Shown: positions 47,131 to 58,734 of the stretch, in pieces
How positions within the stretch are numbered: position 1 is the first letter of the stretch
Layout of the letters: every line of letters starts with the position of its first letter
Source of the DNA: Dromiciops gliroides
Lineage: Eukaryota; Chordata; Mammalia; Microbiotheria; Microbiotheriidae
DNA length: 64,000 nucleotides
Reading direction: 5' to 3'
Assembly (NCBI RefSeq): GCF_019393635.1
Contig: NC_057861.1
Span: 168,541,577 to 168,605,576 of the forward strand
Program-made: the position numbers and the translations under genes
The notes under the pieces: generated by a model
The model's database searches: none
What the model was told of the DNA's origin: nothing
What the model saw: only the letters and a program-made list of their open reading frames with translations

Positions 47131-47389
47131 AAAATGTCAATGTATTTGTTGATTCTTAGCACCTATTTGGAACCATTGTGATACAAAGAAGTTCAGAATA
47201 AAAATCTTTGACAAAAATCTCTTAAACATAAGGAACTATGTTGATTAATAGCATGTACTCTGGGGATAGGAGTGGATAATACCAAAGGATCTGGGATTTT
47301 GTCAGTGAGGAGAATTCCTTGTGCAGTAATTCCCTCTAACAATGTGGATGACGACCATCTATGACTTAGGATCATAAAAAGAATCTCAT
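47131..47389. other. Unassigned sequence
   Basis: No recognisable element; short minus frame 47429-47193 lacks known motifs. Confidence 0.4.
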
Positions 47390-47700
47390 CCTTAGGGCTG
47401 GAAAGGACCTCATATGTTACTCTATTCAATCCCCTTATTTAAATGAGGAAACATTCCGAGTAGTGAAGTGATTTGCCCAAGGTCACACAAGTAATACTCA
47501 TCAGAGGTGGAATCTGAAACCAGGACCTCTGACTCCAGAGACATTGTACCACCGCCTTTGTAGATAAATCCTAGAGAGTTGCTTGAGGCAAGGGTTATGC
47601 CAAGAGTTGTATAGCATCTATGTAAGAGGTAGGATCTGAACCCCATTTACCTGATTCCAAGTCCAGCACTCTATCTACCACACCATACTGCCTCCATTAA
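47390..47700 (-). repeat. Two antisense MIR-class SINEs
   Basis: 47395-47560 ('ggaaaggacctcatatgtta', 'gcccaaggtcacacaagtaa', 'ccaggacctctgactccaga') and 47605-47697 ('aggtaggatctgaacccca', 'caagtccagcactctatcta'). Confidence 0.7.
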
Positions 47701-47779
47701 AGATCATTTTCCTATTAAAACTTTTTGTCTTCCTTTCATTTTATGGATTAGAGCTATTTTGTTCAGGACTTCCTGTAGA

Positions 47780-48290
47780 TTTCATTCATTCAAAGAGAAA
47801 TTTAATATGTTCAAGGTGCTATGCCAGGTACTAGGGAAGAAATAAAGTCACCTAGAGTATAATACCTGCCCTCAATGAGCCCAGAATCAAATATGGAAGC
47901 ACATGACAAATACATAATAATACATGGTTGGTACATTAGAGAGGTAAAAAAAAAAGTGTTATGTTAGATGTAAGGCGGGGAGAGGATATTTAACAACTGG
48001 GAGGATCAGAAAAGGTTTCTTTGAAGGAGGTGGCATTTGCTTTTGAATTTTTTAAAAATAGGCATAAGTCCAACAGGTGAAGAAGGGGAAAGAAGATATT
48101 TCTCATACAGGGTATGGAATGAATAAAAAGGAAGCTGGGGAAATAAGCATGTTTAAGAGTCAGATTGACTGGCATAGAGAATATGTGGAGGGGAGGAATA
48201 TGCGATAAAACTCAAAAGGTATGGTGGTACCACACTGGGAGGCATCTACTGTCAAGCAAAGGAGCTTAGATGGTTCTTGAAGAGTAATAG
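47780..48290 (-). mobile_element. L2 LINE 3' end, antisense
   Basis: 'tcaaggtgctatgccaggta', 'ctgccctcaatgagcccaga', 'gaaggaggtggcatttgctt' follow reversed L2 text. The copy seems to resume at 48591 after the SINE-bearing insertion. Confidence 0.65.
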
Positions 48291-48590
48291 AAATATTAAA
48301 TTCAGAGGAATCACTATTTGTTTGGAAAAGTTTCTGGTTTGGATTTTTTTTATTTCAATCTCCATACTCCCTAGCTTAACTTTCTAAATTATGTTTATAT
48401 TAAATGAAATTAAATGTCTAACAATGCAAAAAAATTCGGGGCAGCTAGGTGGTGCAGTGGATAGAGCACCAGCCCTGGATTCAGGAGTGCCTGAGTTCGG
48501 GTCTGGCCTCAGACACTTGACACTTGCTAGCTGTGTGACCCTGGGCTTAACCCCCATTGCCCCGCAAAAAAAAAAAAAAAAAAAAAAAAA
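48291..48590 (+). mobile_element. WSINE1/WALLSI-type SINE with 5' extra segment
   Basis: The SINE proper starts at about 48438 ('ggggcagctaggtggtgcag') and ends in a 25-base A run; it lacks the 'gtcac' of 'aagtcacttaa'. The matching flanks 'agagtaatag' lie at 48281-48290 and 48591-48600, so about 147 bases upstream of the SINE may belong to the insertion. Confidence 0.75.
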
Positions 48591-48699
48591 AGAGTAATAG
48601 AGAACTAGAGAAGATTTTTTAAAACAGAAGAGTAATATGCCCAGATCAGTAACTAAGGAAGAAACCTGGCAGCAATTAAAAAGATCCATCCATAGTGAA

Positions 48700-49140
48700 A
48701 ACACTTATAGCAATTCTTTTTGAAGTGATAAAATACTAAGAACCAAGGGAATGCCTGGCCATTGGAGAATGGATTAACAAATATGGCATATGAATTAATG
48801 AAATATTATTTTACTGATGTAAGTGATGGAAGGATGCCTTCAAAGAGACTTGGGAAGACTGTATGAACTTTAGGAACTGATGCAGAGTGAGTTAAGAGTA
48901 GAATTAAAACAATTTATACAATAAAAATGTAAATAATAATTTGAAAAACTTAAGAACTCTGATTTATGTAGTAACCATCCATAATTTCAGCATATCAACA
49001 ATGAAGTGTGCTATCTTCTTCTGACAGCAGAGGTAATGGACTCAAGAATAAAAAATATTTTTGACATGTTCAATGTGGACATTTCTTTTGCTTGACTGTA
49101 TATTTGTTACAATGGGTGAGGGGAAGGATTTAAAAAATAT
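48700..49140 (+). mobile_element. Old L1 3'-end copy
   Basis: 'acttatagcaattctttttg', 'tggccattggagaatggatt', 'ggaactgatgcagagtgagt' are L1 terminal motifs. Confidence 0.75.
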
Positions 49141-49212
49141 ATATATATATTTAGTTGATGTTCCTAAAGCATAGATCTGACCATGTTAATCACCCATTCA
49201 AGAAGCTCCAGT

Positions 49213-49478
49213 TGATCCCTCTTACCTCTTTATAGCTAGGTGTTGCAGTGGATAGAGAGCACTGGGCATGGAGTCAGGAAGACCTGAGTTCAAATCCTCA
49301 GACATTTACTAGCTGTGTAATCCTGGGCAAGTCACTTAGCCCTCTTTGCCTTCGTTTCTTCATCTGTAAAATGATCTGGAAGAGAAAGTGGCAAACCATT
49401 CCAGTATCTTTGTCAAGAAAACCCCACAAGGGGTCATGAAGAATTAGACATAACTGAAACAACTTAACAACACCACCA
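49213..49478 (+). repeat. Mar1-type CORE-SINE with RTE/BovB-like tail
   Basis: Head 'tagctaggtgttgcagtgg', core 'cttcatctgtaaaatgatct', tail 'gtggcaaaccattccagtat' then 'gaattagacataactgaaac' and (AAC)n. Confidence 0.9.
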
Positions 49479-49523
49479 CTATGCAGTATAACAAAGTACA
49501 AACTCCTATTTGGCATTTAAAGT

Positions 49524-50087
49524 TGAGAAATGATCATTTCTCTCTTGTATTTAATAATTAATTATTGAATTAGGACAAAGATTTTCTCCCTTTCTACTTC
49601 CTCATCCAGAAATCAACCAGTGTGGGAAATCTTGGGCAAAGACTTAACCAAGCTAAGATCTCATCAAAGACAGTAAAAGAAACTCTAAATTTAGGTAAAT
49701 GAGTGGATTATTGCTCACTGTGTTTACTCCAACAGGTCTGGGAAAATGTGGATTCTCCCTTTTGTCAGACAGATGCTAGGGAAATTGATGTCTCTTTGAC
49801 CAAGACTTGGGTGACCTAAGTCATATAGCCCCATATAGTACCTTCTTTGGAATATAGTCCAGCTCCTTATTGTAATATTAATTCCCTCTCATTAATTGTT
49901 AACAAATCAGAATTGATTGCCACCCTCAGAAACACCCACCCTTCCAAGGGCATATAAGTGTTGAGTGGGTTCCATGGGTCTTTGGCATTTGAGAGTGCCA
50001 ATGACATATTTTATTAATAAAATGCGAGCATTATTAATAAAATGACTAATTACCTTGAAACTATGTCTCAAACTTTTAAAATATCAC
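49524..50087 (+). mobile_element. Solo LTR (LTR D) in L2
   Basis: Starts TGAGAAATG, ends ATATCAC, and is flanked by 'aaagt' at 49519-49523 and 50088-50092, a 5-bp target duplication inside L2. TATAAG at about 49953, and two AATAAA signals at 50016-50021 and 50036-50041, about 65 bases later. No internal retroviral sequence. The boundary could be shifted by a base or two. Confidence 0.75.
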
Positions 50088-50560
50088 AAAGTTCTACATA
50101 ATTTGGCTCCATCCTGCCTTCCATATGACTGACCTTCACACACTACAATTTAACCAAACAGGCCCACTTGATGTTCCTCATACATGACATTCTATTTCCT
50201 GCTTATCCTTCTCCCTCCCTTCCCTGACCCTCACTACTGCACCCCCTCCTCATCTCTACCTTATAGAATCCCTAGAATCTTTATAGAATCCTTAAGAGTT
50301 CAGATCAATGTCATCTTCTACAGAAAGTCTATCTCAATTACCCCTAACTGCCAGAGCTCTGCCCTAAAAATGAGTATATATTTTGTAATTAATTTTCTAT
50401 TTCATGTTCCCCACATCTCACTTCAGTCCCAAGGGAATATAATCACTTTAAGTGCAGAAATTATTGTCAGGAGTATAAAGGCTCATTTTGTCTTCATATC
50501 CCTAAACCCTAGTATAATACTTAGAACATAGTAAACACAATAAATATTTGTAGGATGAAT

Positions 50561-50930
50561 GAATGGCATGATAAAATAAGAGTTAAAGCATTAAATTTTA
50601 CAGCTATTTATTGAGTCAGGAGTGATTTGAGAAATAAAAAAAAGGCATAAAATACTATAGGTTTTGTTGATATATTGAAAAAAATAACATTTAATATATA
50701 ATAGATATAATTTGGTTTTTTATCACTGAAAAATAATTTTATATAGAGAGAGGATTTGATGTGGAAACTTCTTCCACCAAAGCAAAACATCTGGTACAAT
50801 AAGAGGTTAAGTAATTTGCCCATGGGCAAATGGCCAGGATGTGCTGGGGATTGGACCTTCCTCTTCTTAACTCCAAAGACAGTCAGGAATCCATTATACT
50901 AGGAGTTCATAACTCTAGTTGATTGAACCT
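50561..50930. other. AT-rich, no clear feature
   Basis: A weak antisense MIR-like core ('aagaggttaagtaatttgcc') at about 50800. Otherwise unassigned. Confidence 0.4.
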
Positions 50931-50948
50931 TTTCAGAAACTAATTATA

Positions 50949-51099
50949 GGGGAAGCTAGGTGGCACAGTGGATAAAGCACTGGCCCTGGATTCAGGAGTA
51001 CCTGAGTTCAAATCTGGCCTCAGACACTTGACACTTATTAGCTGTGTGACCCTGAGCAAGTCACTTAACCCCCACTGCCCTGCAAAAAAAAAAAAAGAA
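50949..51099 (+). mobile_element. WSINE1/WALLSI-type SINE
   Basis: Target-site duplication 'agaaactaattata' at 50935-50948 and 51100-51113; pure A tail. Confidence 0.95.
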
Positions 51100-51113
51100 A
51101 GAAACTAATTATA

Positions 51114-52595
51114 TTGGAATAGAACTATCATTTTTTTAAAGTATACAGACCCCAAGTTAAGAGCCCTGCTACCATGCTACCATATAAAGTATAGAGTTCA
51201 CAAAATCTTCTCTATGGATAGATTATTCTATTAGTTGCCAAAGATTTAGATTCAGTTCCTATGAAGTTTTGTTCAGGATATTAGGACGAGTTCTCAGTAC
51301 AGAATATTCCCTAGATACTTGGGCCCATCAGAGTAAATAGGAATTGTTTTTAAGGCATCTCAATCCAAAGATTCCAACAACAAAAAAACTCATAAAATTT
51401 AATTTATTTACAAGAATGTAATAAGGAACGAGATGGGCCAATAGGGCCTAGAGTTCCAGGTTGTTATAGTGTCTCGGAGGGCTGAGACCTTCACCCCCAA
51501 ATCACTCCCTCCCAGAGAAAGTTTCAATGCTGCCAAAGTCATATACCCATCAATTAGATTCTGAGTTTCAAAATGGTATATTTGAAGCAATTTTGAGATA
51601 TGGAACATTCCAATTTCTCACTAATTTATGCAAAAATAAAACTTTGGTTCACTGAAGAGGAAGAAATGATACTCGCACCCCTGCAGATGAAATAGCTGGA
51701 AAAATTAAAATACATTAAAGACAGAAGGAGTCACCAGAAAATGGAAACCTGATGTACAGATGTCAGGCATCACATATTCTTTAGCAAGGGAAGCCATGAA
51801 CTGTGGAATGCTTACAACAACACAGGATGCAGCTGGAGATGCCTTGTATGTTGGTGAATACCACGGAAGTATTTCTTGTGAACCATTATTCTCAATTGCC
51901 CTGAAGAGTCATTGCAGTTTCATAGGTACTCTACCAGCAAAAAGGGAAAAAAATAGCCCTGAGATGACAAGTTCAAGCACAAAAAGCATAATGAATTTAG
52001 AACAGACTTTATTCTCAGGGAAAACCACAAAAGGACTTATTTTCCATACTAAGGTTGCAGTGTACATAGTAGGTGCTTGATAAATGTATTTTGAAACAAT
52101 AAATAAATTCCCAGGCTCCTATGAGGGTCTGACCTGAAATGATAACTGCATCTTATATTTCTTTCCCTCCATTCCTGCCCAACATGATGTTATCCATTCC
52201 TATCCTATTACCTGTAGATGAGGGAACAGGAAGGGGAAACAGAAGCACCATGGGCACAAGAACAAGCAGTCATTGGGTTTAGGGCTCCCTTAACCTAAAA
52301 CATATCATCTAAGTGAAAGAAAAATAGGCCTCTTTGGGAAAGACAATGGTCCAGGGTGTTCTATCCTTGGTAGGAGCTATAAGTGCTAAAGAAGCTAAAG
52401 GGAAGGAAGAAAAAGGAAATGAATTATTCCAGAATATATATTAGGAAATAAGTGTTTTCAGAAGTGTGCTATGTGTCTGTAACATTTAAAATGAAAGGCC
52501 TTATTCAAGTCAGAAGTGTAAGCAAAACAAATCTGTATTCCTTTAGAGTTTTTTGTTTGTACCCAGGTGATTAACATCAACCTTGGTATATGATT
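51114..52595. other. No recognisable gene or repeat
   Basis: A 106-codon plus frame at 51760-52080 has no known motif and no splice or promoter support. 'gtaggtgcttgataaatgta' near 52069 resembles an L2 3' terminus. Confidence 0.4.
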
Positions 52596-52599
52596 CCAC

Positions 52600-53325
52600 C
52601 ATTCATTTATAGCCCAAAGGCTATAAAATCATGCATACCCTTTGACCAAGAAAATCACTACTAGGTCTGTATCCCAAAGTGATAAGAAACAAAAAGGAAA
52701 AGGACGTATATGTACAAAATATTTGCAGCAGCTCTTTTAGTGGTGACAAAAACTTTAAATTGAGATATCCATCAACTGTAGAATGGCTGAACAAGTTGTA
52801 TATAATTGTGATGGAATACTTTTGTGCTATAAAAATTATAAGCAAGATACTTTCAGAAAAACCTGGATAGACATGAACATGATGCAGAGTGAAATGAGCA
52901 GAACCAGGAGACTACTATGTACACCAATAGCAATATTGTATTATGATGAACTGTGAATGTCAGCTCTCCTCAGCAATACAATGATCTAAGACAATTCTGG
53001 AGGACTTATGATGAAAAATGCTATCCATCTCCAGAGAAAGGACTGATGGAGTTTGAATGTAGATTGAAACATACTTTTTCTTTACTTTCTTTATCTTTCT
53101 TGGGTTTTTTTGGTCTGTGTTTTCTTTCACAATATGACCAACATGTAAATATGTTTTGTAAAAGTACACATGTATAATCTATATCAAATCACTTGCCTTC
53201 TCAATCAAGAGGGGAAGAGAATGAGAAGGATTGAATTTGGAACTCAAAAATTTTAAAATATTAAAACATTTTTTACATATAATTGGGGAAAATAAAATAT
53301 TAAATTAGAATTTAAAAAAATGCAT
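52600..53325 (+). mobile_element. Old L1 3'-end copy
   Basis: Decayed ORF2 end: frame 52679-52870 contains YPSTVEWLNKLYIIVMEYFC. 3' UTR 'gctatccatctccagagaaa' and an A-rich end follow. Confidence 0.85.
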
Positions 53326-53449
53326 GATTTCACACCTTCCATGAATGCTAGGCTTGAGAAAACAAGGAAGGAGAAGCCTCTGCTTCTGAAGATGCCAATG
53401 AGGAACCTAAAGAAAATGACTAAATCCATTTTTTAAAAAAAGTTATATT

Positions 53450-53706
53450 TTTCAGCCTCAGTCTCCCTATCAGACTGGAAGTACAATGAGCCACTCATGG
53501 GTCTATCCAATTGATAACTAACACTAAAGTATAGATTTACTTCATTTCCAACCTGGACCCTTCCTCTGGGATTCACTATATTGGTACTTGACTTAATACA
53601 GACATCCTATTAACTTTAGCCTCCTGAAACTCAGAACTCTCAAGGTCATGAGATCTACTAGCCTTCATCTCCACGGAGATTACAGGCTTGTACCACCATA
53701 CCTGGG
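53450..53706 (-). pseudogene. 7SL (SRP) RNA pseudogene with internal deletion
   Basis: On the minus strand the order is that of SRP RNA: 'ccaggtatggtggtacaagc', 'ctgtaatctccgtgga', 'gagttctgag', 'gtctgtattaagtcaagtac' with 'caatatagtga', then 'gggtccaggttggaaatgaa', 'gagtggctcattgtacttcc' and 'agggagactgaggct'. About 50 bases are missing between the 'aatatagtga' and 'ccaggttgg' parts. The plus-strand string 'gattacaggcttgtaccacc' looks like a primate Alu, but that is shared 7SL ancestry. Confidence 0.82.
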
Positions 53707-53744
53707 TAAAAATTCTGCATTCAGTAATTGCATTCATTAAGGGA

Positions 53745-53945
53745 AGGAGAGAAAGGAACAAGCATTTATTAAGTTCCTACTATGCACCAGAAATTGTGCT
53801 AAGTGCTTTACAAATCATTTGATTTTCACACCAACCTTAAAAAAATGGTGCTTTTATTGCTCCCAATTTACAGTGGAAGAAATTAAGAAGCAGGTTAAAT
53901 GACCTGACCAGGTCACAGGGCTGTATGAAGTGTGAACCTCTTTGA
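53745..53945 (-). repeat. MIR/Ther-class antisense SINE
   Basis: 'caagcatttattaagttcct', 'gctaagtgctttacaaatca', 'agaaattaagaagcaggtta', in antisense order. Confidence 0.7.
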
Positions 53946-54385
53946 TTGGGTCAAAGATTGTCTGAGCAGTGTAGTTACACTTCTGGGGCCTTTAAATAGT
54001 TGTAAGCATTTCAGCAGTTCTATTCCATTATGGGAGCAGGGGAAAATTTTGGAAAGACAACAGACAGGTGGGAGCTATAGTTTCTGGAACACCCATCTAC
54101 AAGGTTACCTTTGTAGGTCACCCTCTAGAAGCCTTACCTGCAAGTATGAACTCATGGAGTAGCTCAGAGGGTGCGCCTACACTAGGTAATGGGGAAACTA
54201 TACAAAGTTTAAAAAAGACAATGTTCCTTTCCTTATATAGCTTATAGTATAGTGAGAGCTCCTGATACATACACAGATAATTATAATTTAAAAAGCACAT
54301 TAAATTATTGAGAAAGATGAAAATAAAAACTCTGCTTAGGCCAAAGCAGCCACTGAAGGTAATGCCATCCAGTATGCTGGATCTA
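53946..54385. other. Unassigned sequence
   Basis: No gene or repeat recognised; overlapping short frames on both strands have no known motifs. Confidence 0.4.
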
Positions 54386-54389
54386 AGTA

Positions 54390-54580
54390 ATATGGAATCC
54401 CAGATCATAGGAGCTAGAAAGGCTCTTGAGGGTCATCTATTCCAACCTTTACATTTTAGAAATGGGGAAACCAAAGCCCAAAAGACTTAAATGAAATGTT
54501 CAACATTTCACAGGTTAGCAGCAGAACTAAACCCAAGTCTGATCTCAGTGCAGTGTTTTTCCCAGTACACTTACCTTTAA
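54390..54580 (-). repeat. MIR-class antisense SINE
   Basis: 'catctattccaacctttaca', 'gaaatggggaaaccaaagcc' and 'caggttagcagcagaactaa' follow antisense MIR-class text. Confidence 0.7.
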
Positions 54581-56655
54581 TTAGAACAGGGGAGAGAATG
54601 GGCCAGTAATGTAGTTTTCTATGTCTCCTCATATCCTCAGAGTTTGGTTACTTTCTTTGAAGTGTTGTGAATAAACAGAATAGTATATTCAGATGCAAGT
54701 AGAAGGAATGCATTCCAGAGCCAAATGTAAATTATTTTGAATTATGCACACCATTACTCTATTCTATGAGAGTAGATAATTAGGAATGGACTGCCCTTCT
54801 ATTCTAACAACATGCCAGTAATTTTGACATACAACCAAAGAGTCACTTCAAATCATTCAAAACCCCATCAGTTCCTTATTAAAATTATTCAGAAAGTTTT
54901 GAAGCTAAAATTTCTCATATTTGGTCTCAGTTCAAGAATGATTAAAAAAAAACCCTAACATTTCACAAAAAGCTATTCAATCATTTGTGAGCTGCATCCA
55001 CATACAGTGCATAGGGTCCCCCAAGACTGTCATTACATTTCACTGTCCTCAGTACCTGATTGTATTAACTCCTCAGACATATTCCCCAAAGACATACTTT
55101 CTCTCCACCAATATCCTTGAATTTAGCAGGGATTCAAAATAAGCTTTTCAGACTGACTATGATTCTGTGTGCCATGAAAATGGAAACTGACTGCTTGTAA
55201 ATAAATAGAAAGGATATTTATTTATGCAAAATAAAATTAAAAGACCATGGAAACTAAATGATATACAGGAAACAATCTGAAGAAATAAAAGATGCAAAAA
55301 GATTTGTTTGGTAGTAGGAAACAAATGTAAAAAACGGGGAACTCTTTAGTAAAAAGACACAGAGAAGAACTCTGATCAAAAGTTTGTATAAAAGTTTATC
55401 TCCAAGAAGGGATGTTCATGCTAAATCATATACTGTAACATAGAAGACTTTCTTGATACAAAGCAATGCACAATTAACCAGATGAGCTAAAGCCAAACTC
55501 TAGCTGAACTACTTTTGGCCTGAGCCTTTAAATTCCAGAAGCTGCCCACAAGGCCAAATATCCCTCCTACTGACTTTTGTGTGGGGTCCCTTTGATTCTA
55601 GCAGACAATAGGGCTTGGAATGTTATGCTTACTGGGAGCCCATAGAGTGTCCAGAAAAGCTGAAAAAAGAAGAGACCAACTGCTCCACAGACTGGATTCA
55701 ATTGCCACTAACTCCTAAAAACTTACTTGACTGATATTCAGGTTCAGTTTGTATGAGAACACTGGGAAACAAAGACCAGAAGGGATCTCTGAACCAGGAC
55801 ACATTTCTAAACCACAAACTAGGTTTTTTGCCTTCAGAAATGTTATAGGGAGTCTTTTCTGATCTCATTAGAAGTGTGACTGCAGGTAGAATTCTTTTCC
55901 ACATTAAATATGCATACAGAGTTTTTCTCCCAAATGGACTCTTATAAGAATACAGTAATGTTTTCGGAATAAAGCCTATGCCCCGCTAACTGATTGGCTT
56001 TCTACTCCATGTGGACCCTTGGATGAGTAAATGAGCTTTCCAGTAGGATCCTTTACTATAATCACCACACTTCTAGAGTTTCTCCCTATAATCTGCTGCC
56101 CTGTTCAACCATTTATCTAGCCAAGTAGGCAGCCAAACTGCAAAGGAAATCCTAATTCCAGGTTTGGATAGGTCAAACTAGGCTCTTGTGCAGAGAGTCC
56201 AGATATTCAAAAACATGAGCTGAAGTCACAAATTCACAGAAACTTTTAGGCTAAGATATTGAGGAGGATTATGACTCTGCAGTTCTTCCTAGAGAAACCT
56301 CAATAGGCTGTGATCTGAAGAGTCTGTCTAAGCAAAGAACCATGCAATATGTTTGGTTGCATTAAAAAGATGGGCTAGACTATAATTGGGCATGGAACTG
56401 GGAGCATAAAAAGCATATAAGATTCAGCAGGTCTATATGTAAAGGGTGTAGTAAGTGTGTACTGTGCCATCTGTTAGGTTCACTGATAGGAGAGTACTGT
56501 TTGTTTAAGTAGTGGCTGGTATGACTTGGGATCTGGAAATAGACACAAAATGTGTACACAAAATATGTATGAATAGGCTCCACCAAGTCAATGTTGATTA
56601 TACCTCCCAACTCCCCACAGATGCCCTTTTTTAAAAGAATGAGACCCATGATTTC
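54581..56655. other. Single-copy-looking sequence, no gene recognised
   Basis: About 2 kb without an identified repeat. Frames 55904-55698 and 56649-56380 on the minus strand show no known domain. Confidence 0.4.
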
Positions 56656-56659
56656 ATTG

Positions 56660-56762
56660 GTGGAAAGAGATGCTTAGGTGGCACAGTTGATAGTGATACA
56701 GCCTGGAGTTAGGAAGACCTGAGTTCAAGTCTGGCCTCAGACATTTACTAGCTGTAAATGGG
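56660..56762 (+). repeat. CORE-SINE 5' fragment
   Basis: 'gcttaggtggcacagttgat' and 'gacctgagttcaagtctggc' then 'catttactagctgt'; the 3' half is absent. Confidence 0.75.
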
Positions 56763-56869
56763 CATCATAATATCTTGCTACACTACTATAACACTGTAAC
56801 CTTTGTGGCATTGTACGTAGGGAACAAATTAGTCCTTGTAATGCTATGTCATTGAACCAATTCTTAACA

Positions 56870-57070
56870 TAAAATCATAGCCCCACAGATTTAGAGTTGG
56901 AAGGGACCTTGGAGGACACATAGTTGAATCCCTTCACTTTATAGAGGAGGAAACTGAGTCCCAGAAAATATAAATGACTTGCTCAGAGTCATTCAGATTC
57001 TCAGTGGCAGAGCTGGGATTTGAAGTCATGTGTCTCCAATTCTAGTGCTTTTTACACTGCACTATATTTT
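56870..57070 (-). repeat. MIR-class antisense SINE
   Basis: 'agagttggaagggaccttgg', 'gaggaaactgagtcccagaa', 'tggcagagctgggatttgaa' in order. Confidence 0.8.
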
Positions 57071-57221
57071 CTGATGGAAGTATAAATGAGCTAAGCTGTA
57101 CTGCTTAACCTTAGGACCATTTAAAAAAGTGTTCTTATGTAAACAGTGTACTAAACATGGTAAATATTAAAAAACCTTTCAAGAATTGTTAATGGAGCAT
57201 AGCAATGAATATTCAGATATA

Positions 57222-57380
57222 TTTCCTTTTTTTTTTTTTTTTTTGCGGAGTAATGGGGATTAAGTGACTTGCCCAGGGTCACACAGCTTGTAAGTATCAA
57301 GTGTCTGAGGCTGGATTTGAACTCAGGTCCTCCTGAATCCAGGGCTGGTTCTTTATCCACTGTGCCACCTAACAGCCCCT
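57222..57380 (-). mobile_element. WSINE1/WALLSI-type SINE
   Basis: Antisense SINE; T run of about 18, head 'gccacctaacagcccct'. Target-site duplication 'aatattcagatata' at 57208-57221 and about 57381-57394. Confidence 0.94.
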
Positions 57381-57594
57381 AATATTCAGATATAGTCAGG
57401 TAAACCATCTGATAGTTTTACTATAGATTAAATTGCCTTCCTCCTGAGGTCATCACATTTTCAAAATAAAAAATAGTGTTTGCATACAATACATATATAA
57501 ATATGTGTGTAGACAGACACAGAGAGATGATAATATAGATAGCTCTTACTGCTGAAACCTAAAACATCTAATGTCCCCATTAGTTAACCTTAGC

Positions 57595-57850
57595 ATTCAA
57601 TAATCAGTCAGTGAATATGCATTTATTAAGTGCCTACTATGTGCTAGACATTGCTAAGTGCTAGGGATGCAAAGAAGGGTAAAAGACAATCCCTGTCCGA
57701 GAGGAGCTCACAATCTAATGGGGGGGACGATATGCAAACAACTATGTACAAATAAACCACATGCAGGATAAATTGGAAATAATCAACACAGAAAAGGCAC
57801 TAAAATTAAGAAGGATTGAGAAAGGTACATTGTGCCAGTTGTTGTTGTTG
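57595..57850 (-). mobile_element. L2 LINE 3' end, antisense
   Basis: 'gcatttattaagtgcctact', 'aatccctgtccgagaggagc' and 'tcacaatctaatggggggga' are reversed L2 3' text. Confidence 0.7.
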
Positions 57851-57989
57851 TTATTTTTTAGTTTACAGTTAGTAGGCCTCCAGTCTGCTAACAACTTTAC
57901 TCCCTGAGACATCTATTGTACATTTCCAGAGCTCAAGAAATGTCTATTGAGCAATATAGGGGTATGATGGTAAATATTTAACAGCTGGG

Positions 57990-58200
57990 CTATCCAGGAA
58001 AAAAAAGGCATGTACACATATTTTAAGTGTAATTTACATTAGTAACATTTTTTAAAACTCTAAACAATTAATCAAGCTGATTTATAGCATTTGCTAATTT
58101 CTGAGGTGTAAATGCTCACACTGAAAATTTAATAATCATCTCTGCAAGCTGATTAGAGATGGCTCTAGCACACCCCTGGAAATGATGTGGGATGTCTGGG
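57990..58200. other. Candidate conserved non-coding or ancient repeat element
   Basis: Homeodomain-like 'taatt' and 'attag' motifs cluster in 'aaacaattaatcaagctgat', 'tttgctaatttctgaggtgt' and 'agctgattagagatggctct'. The block looks less decayed than its surroundings and is not a SINE, L1, L2 or L3. It may be an ancient transposon relic or an enhancer. Confidence 0.3.
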
Positions 58201-58204
58201 GAGT

Positions 58205-58405
58205 ATAGTACTGGATAGTATGTGATATATTTAGAGTAAGAAGACTTGAGTTCAAATTCTGCCTCTTATTACACTACCTGTGTGATCTTGGGCAAGTCAT
58301 CTAATCTCTGTGGGCCTCAATTTCTCATTTTTAAAATGAGGGGATTGGACAAGATGATCTATGAGCCACCCAGCTCTAATCCATGGTCCTGTAATACAAT
58401 GACTG
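58205..58405 (+). repeat. MIR/Ther-1 CORE-SINE
   Basis: 'agacttgagttcaaattctg', 'gtgatcttgggcaagtcatc', 'gcctcaatttctcattttta' and the 3' 'ccagctctaatccatggtc'. Confidence 0.85.
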
Positions 58406-58734
58406 GAGTTCAGGAAAGACTAATATTGTATATATCTGCATACACAGAATGATTGAACCAATACGAATTGAAGGCAGCAACAGGAGAGAAAGTTTAGAGA
58501 GAAAAAAGAAAAGGACCCAAAACAGAACGTTAAGAAACATTCAAGGTTAGCAGGCAAGATGATAGTCCAGCAAAGAAGACAGAGAAGTCAGACAGGTAAG
58601 AGGAAAGCCAAAAGACAAAAAAAAAGAGGAGAGCCACAAAAATCCTAAAACCCAGAGAGAAGAGAGTATCCAGGAAGAAGGTGATACGAGTGACAAATGC
58701 TAGAGACTGAGAGAACTGTCCTCTAGGAAGGGCA
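58406..58734. other. Purine-rich unassigned sequence
   Basis: No element recognised. Confidence 0.4.

Larger units (their letters stand above)
49150..50560 (+). mobile_element. L2 LINE 3' portion split by two insertions
   Basis: L2 text 'ttcctaaagcatagatctga' (49160), resumed 'caaactcctatttggcattt' (49498) and again 'aatttggctccatcctgcct' (50100) to 'gtaaacacaataaatatttg' (50530). It is interrupted by a Mar1 SINE (49213-49478) and an LTR (49524-50087). Confidence 0.85.

Noticed and set aside
53576..53706. Primate Alu insertion or contamination
   Set aside because: The Alu-like string is part of a longer match to 7SL RNA itself, including the S domain that Alu lacks.
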